NCBI RefSeq assembly: GCF_018063565.1 | Contig: NZ_JAGPBB010000046.1 | Location: 1 to 33,512 of the forward strand | Length of the DNA stretch: 33,512 nt | Direction: 5' to 3' | DNA from: Rhodoferax sp. | Lineage (GTDB): Bacteria > Pseudomonadota > Gammaproteobacteria > Burkholderiales > Burkholderiaceae_C | Shown here: positions 32,265-33,512 of the stretch, piece after piece | How the letters are laid out: every line of letters begins with the position of its first letter | Position numbering within the stretch: position 1 is the first letter of the stretch | Position numbers and translations under genes: made by a program | Notes under the pieces: model-generated | Told to the model about the DNA's origin: nothing | Seen by the model: the letters and a program-made list of their open reading frames with translations, nothing else | Database searches by the model: none

Positions 32265-33512
32265 TCACTGCCGGTCCATCGCACGTACTTTGTCGCCACC
32301 CGCTACCGAGTAGGTCATTGGCACTTTGCGCGTGGCCAGAAACTGCTCAAGCGTTTGGCCCCGGAAGGCAGCGTACACCGCTGGGTTGGACACGCCCAGC
32401 ACGGCGGCCATTTTTTCCAGCACAAAAAAGCTGACACCCCGTCGCACCATCTCGATCCACTGGCGACCCCGAATCAGGTCCTTTTCTTCGCCTGTCAGGC
32501 CACACTCGCTGGCCAGGGCTTCGAAGTCGTCCACAAATCGGGCCCGGTGCGCAGGTTTGACCAGATCGTGCAGAAAGGTGTTGATGCGCAGGTTGGCATG
32601 GCTGCGGGCGTGGGTGAACGGATAGGTACCGGTCAGCGTTCCGGCGCCCGCCAGCTCGTAGCCGATGTGCTCACGGTAGGCGTCCACAGCCGCCGCGTCG
32701 GGGGCGGCGCCCTGGTCTTCAAACACCAGCGTGCAGATGTTGGTGACCGATGGCGCATAGGTTGCTTTGTGCACCAGCTTCACCTGCTCGGACAGCGCGC
32801 CGCGCATGATCAGCCACATGATGACCTCGGCACCCTCCATGCCCCCTTTGACGGCGTAATCGGCAATGCGCATATTGACCAGTTGCTCGGGGGCTTTTTC
32901 TAGCAGGTTCAAAAAATCATCGTCCCACGCCTCATTGAGAAAGCCAGCGCGCTCACCGTGCACCTGGTGCGACAGTCCGCCGGTGGCCATGATGGCGACA
33001 TTGAGGTCTTCGGGGTAGCTCTCGATCGCTTTGCGCAAGGTCTTGCCCAGCTTCCACATGCGCTTGGGCGAGGGGATTGGCAACTGCAGCACGCCCACCT
33101 GCAGCGGCACCACCTGGCCCGCCCAGGGGCCGTTCTCATCGCCCAGCATCGACAGGGGTGACAGAAAACCATGGTCCACCGGTTTGCCCTGAAAAAACGA
33201 CATGTCAAACTCATCGGCCACCAGCGACATGGCGATGTGCTGCGACAAGCCCAGATGCCCGCGTGCCGGTGCCACCTCGCGCGGGCCACCGCCCTCATCG
33301 GCCGCTACATACTGGTCGTCAATGCCCAGTACAAAGGCCGAGTAGTGGTCAAAGAAGAAGCTGGTGATGTGGTCGTTGTAGATGGTGAACAGCACGTCGA
33401 TTTTTTTGGCTTTGACCCAGCCCCGGATGGCATCAAAGCCATCAAAAATGGGCTTCCAGGCGGGGTCGTGCTGCTTGCCGGTGTCTTTGGCGTAGCCGAT
33501 GGTGGGGGAGTG
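32265..33512 (-). CDS. galA: Gallate dioxygenase-type extradiol dioxygenase (fused LigB-LigA), start beyond right edge
   Basis: This is a non-haem Fe(II) ring-cleavage dioxygenase in which the catalytic LigB-like domain is followed in the same chain by a LigA-like domain, the architecture of GalA/DesB gallate dioxygenases. The frame runs to the window edge. The GTG at 33395 is internal, since the 39 residues before it match the family from the first metal-binding His (HSPTIGY). Other signatures are YNDHITSFFFDHYS, the catalytic-His region TGGLSHQVHGERAGF, and GMEGAEVIMW with the metal-binding Glu. The LigA-like part covers about the last 120 residues (from EALASECGLTGEE-like sequence onward). 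415 residues are visible and roughly ten are missing. It converges on the DUF1932 gene. A fused protocatechuate 4,5-dioxygenase remains possible. Confidence 0.85.
   Translation of the reverse strand, partial: HSPTIGYAKDTGKQHDPAWKPIFDGFDAIRGWVKAKKIDVLFTIYNDHITSFFFDHYSAFVLGIDDQYVAADEGGGPREVAPARGHLGLSQHIAMSLVADEFDMSFFQGKPVDHGFLSPLSMLGDENGPWAGQVVPLQVGVLQLPIPSPKRMWKLGKTLRKAIESYPEDLNVAIMATGGLSHQVHGERAGFLNEAWDDDFLNLLEKAPEQLVNMRIADYAVKGGMEGAEVIMWLIMRGALSEQVKLVHKATYAPSVTNICTLVFEDQGAAPDAAAVDAYREHIGYELAGAGTLTGTYPFTHARSHANLRINTFLHDLVKPAHRARFVDDFEALASECGLTGEEKDLIRGRQWIEMVRRGVSFFVLEKMAAVLGVSNPAVYAAFRGQTLEQFLATRKVPMTYSVAGGDKVRAMDRQ

Overview
The window reads as a chromosomal segment of a betaproteobacterium, most likely a member of the Comamonadaceae close to Rhodoferax or Polaromonas. 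This is an inference from overall gene similarity, a PHB-granule phasin, TRAP transport, a meta-cleavage aromatic pathway, and a short dispersed repeat (ATAAGCGCTAGAG with AGCTGCTAG) of a kind I associate with that family. About thirty genes are tightly packed, often with ATGA stop/start overlaps. I see no rRNA, tRNA, CRISPR array, insertion sequence or prophage.

Layout. 1-2953 (+): the 3' part of clpA, overlapped by a patatin-like lipoprotein gene. 3162-3704 (-): a phasin gene whose promoter carries three TTGCA-type inverted repeats that look like PhaR operators. 3942-6855 (+): a lactate-oxidation operon in the order lutA-lutC-lutB. 6882-11309 (+): a nitroreductase gene followed by six closely spaced, mostly overlapping signalling-type genes. 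These encode a roadblock/LC7 protein, a stand-alone Aer-type PAS protein, a PhnD-like binding protein with no signal peptide, an unrecognised helical protein, a degenerate receiver protein and a second roadblock-like protein. This set is the best candidate here for an undescribed system. 11332-15302 (-): bamC, dapA, a SAM methyltransferase, an overlooked 41-residue membrane peptide and an MFS transporter. 15424-23509 (+): parE and parC (topoisomerase IV), separated by a three-gene cassette of an exported TAP-like alpha/beta hydrolase and a NatAB-type ABC exporter.

23558 to the right edge: an aromatic catabolic cluster. A LysR regulator (-) is divergent from a (+) series comprising a 4-oxalomesaconate tautomerase, a three-component TRAP transporter, a LigJ-type 4-oxalomesaconate hydratase, a hemerythrin-like protein, a LigK-type aldolase and a DUF1932 dehydrogenase. 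Converging on it from the right edge is a fused LigB-LigA ring-cleavage dioxygenase of the gallate dioxygenase (GalA/DesB) type. The dioxygenase, tautomerase, hydratase and aldolase together would convert gallate to pyruvate and oxaloacetate. The TRAP system is the likely importer, and LysR the likely regulator. The dehydrogenase and lactonase steps specific to protocatechuate 4,5-cleavage are not visible, although they could lie beyond the window.
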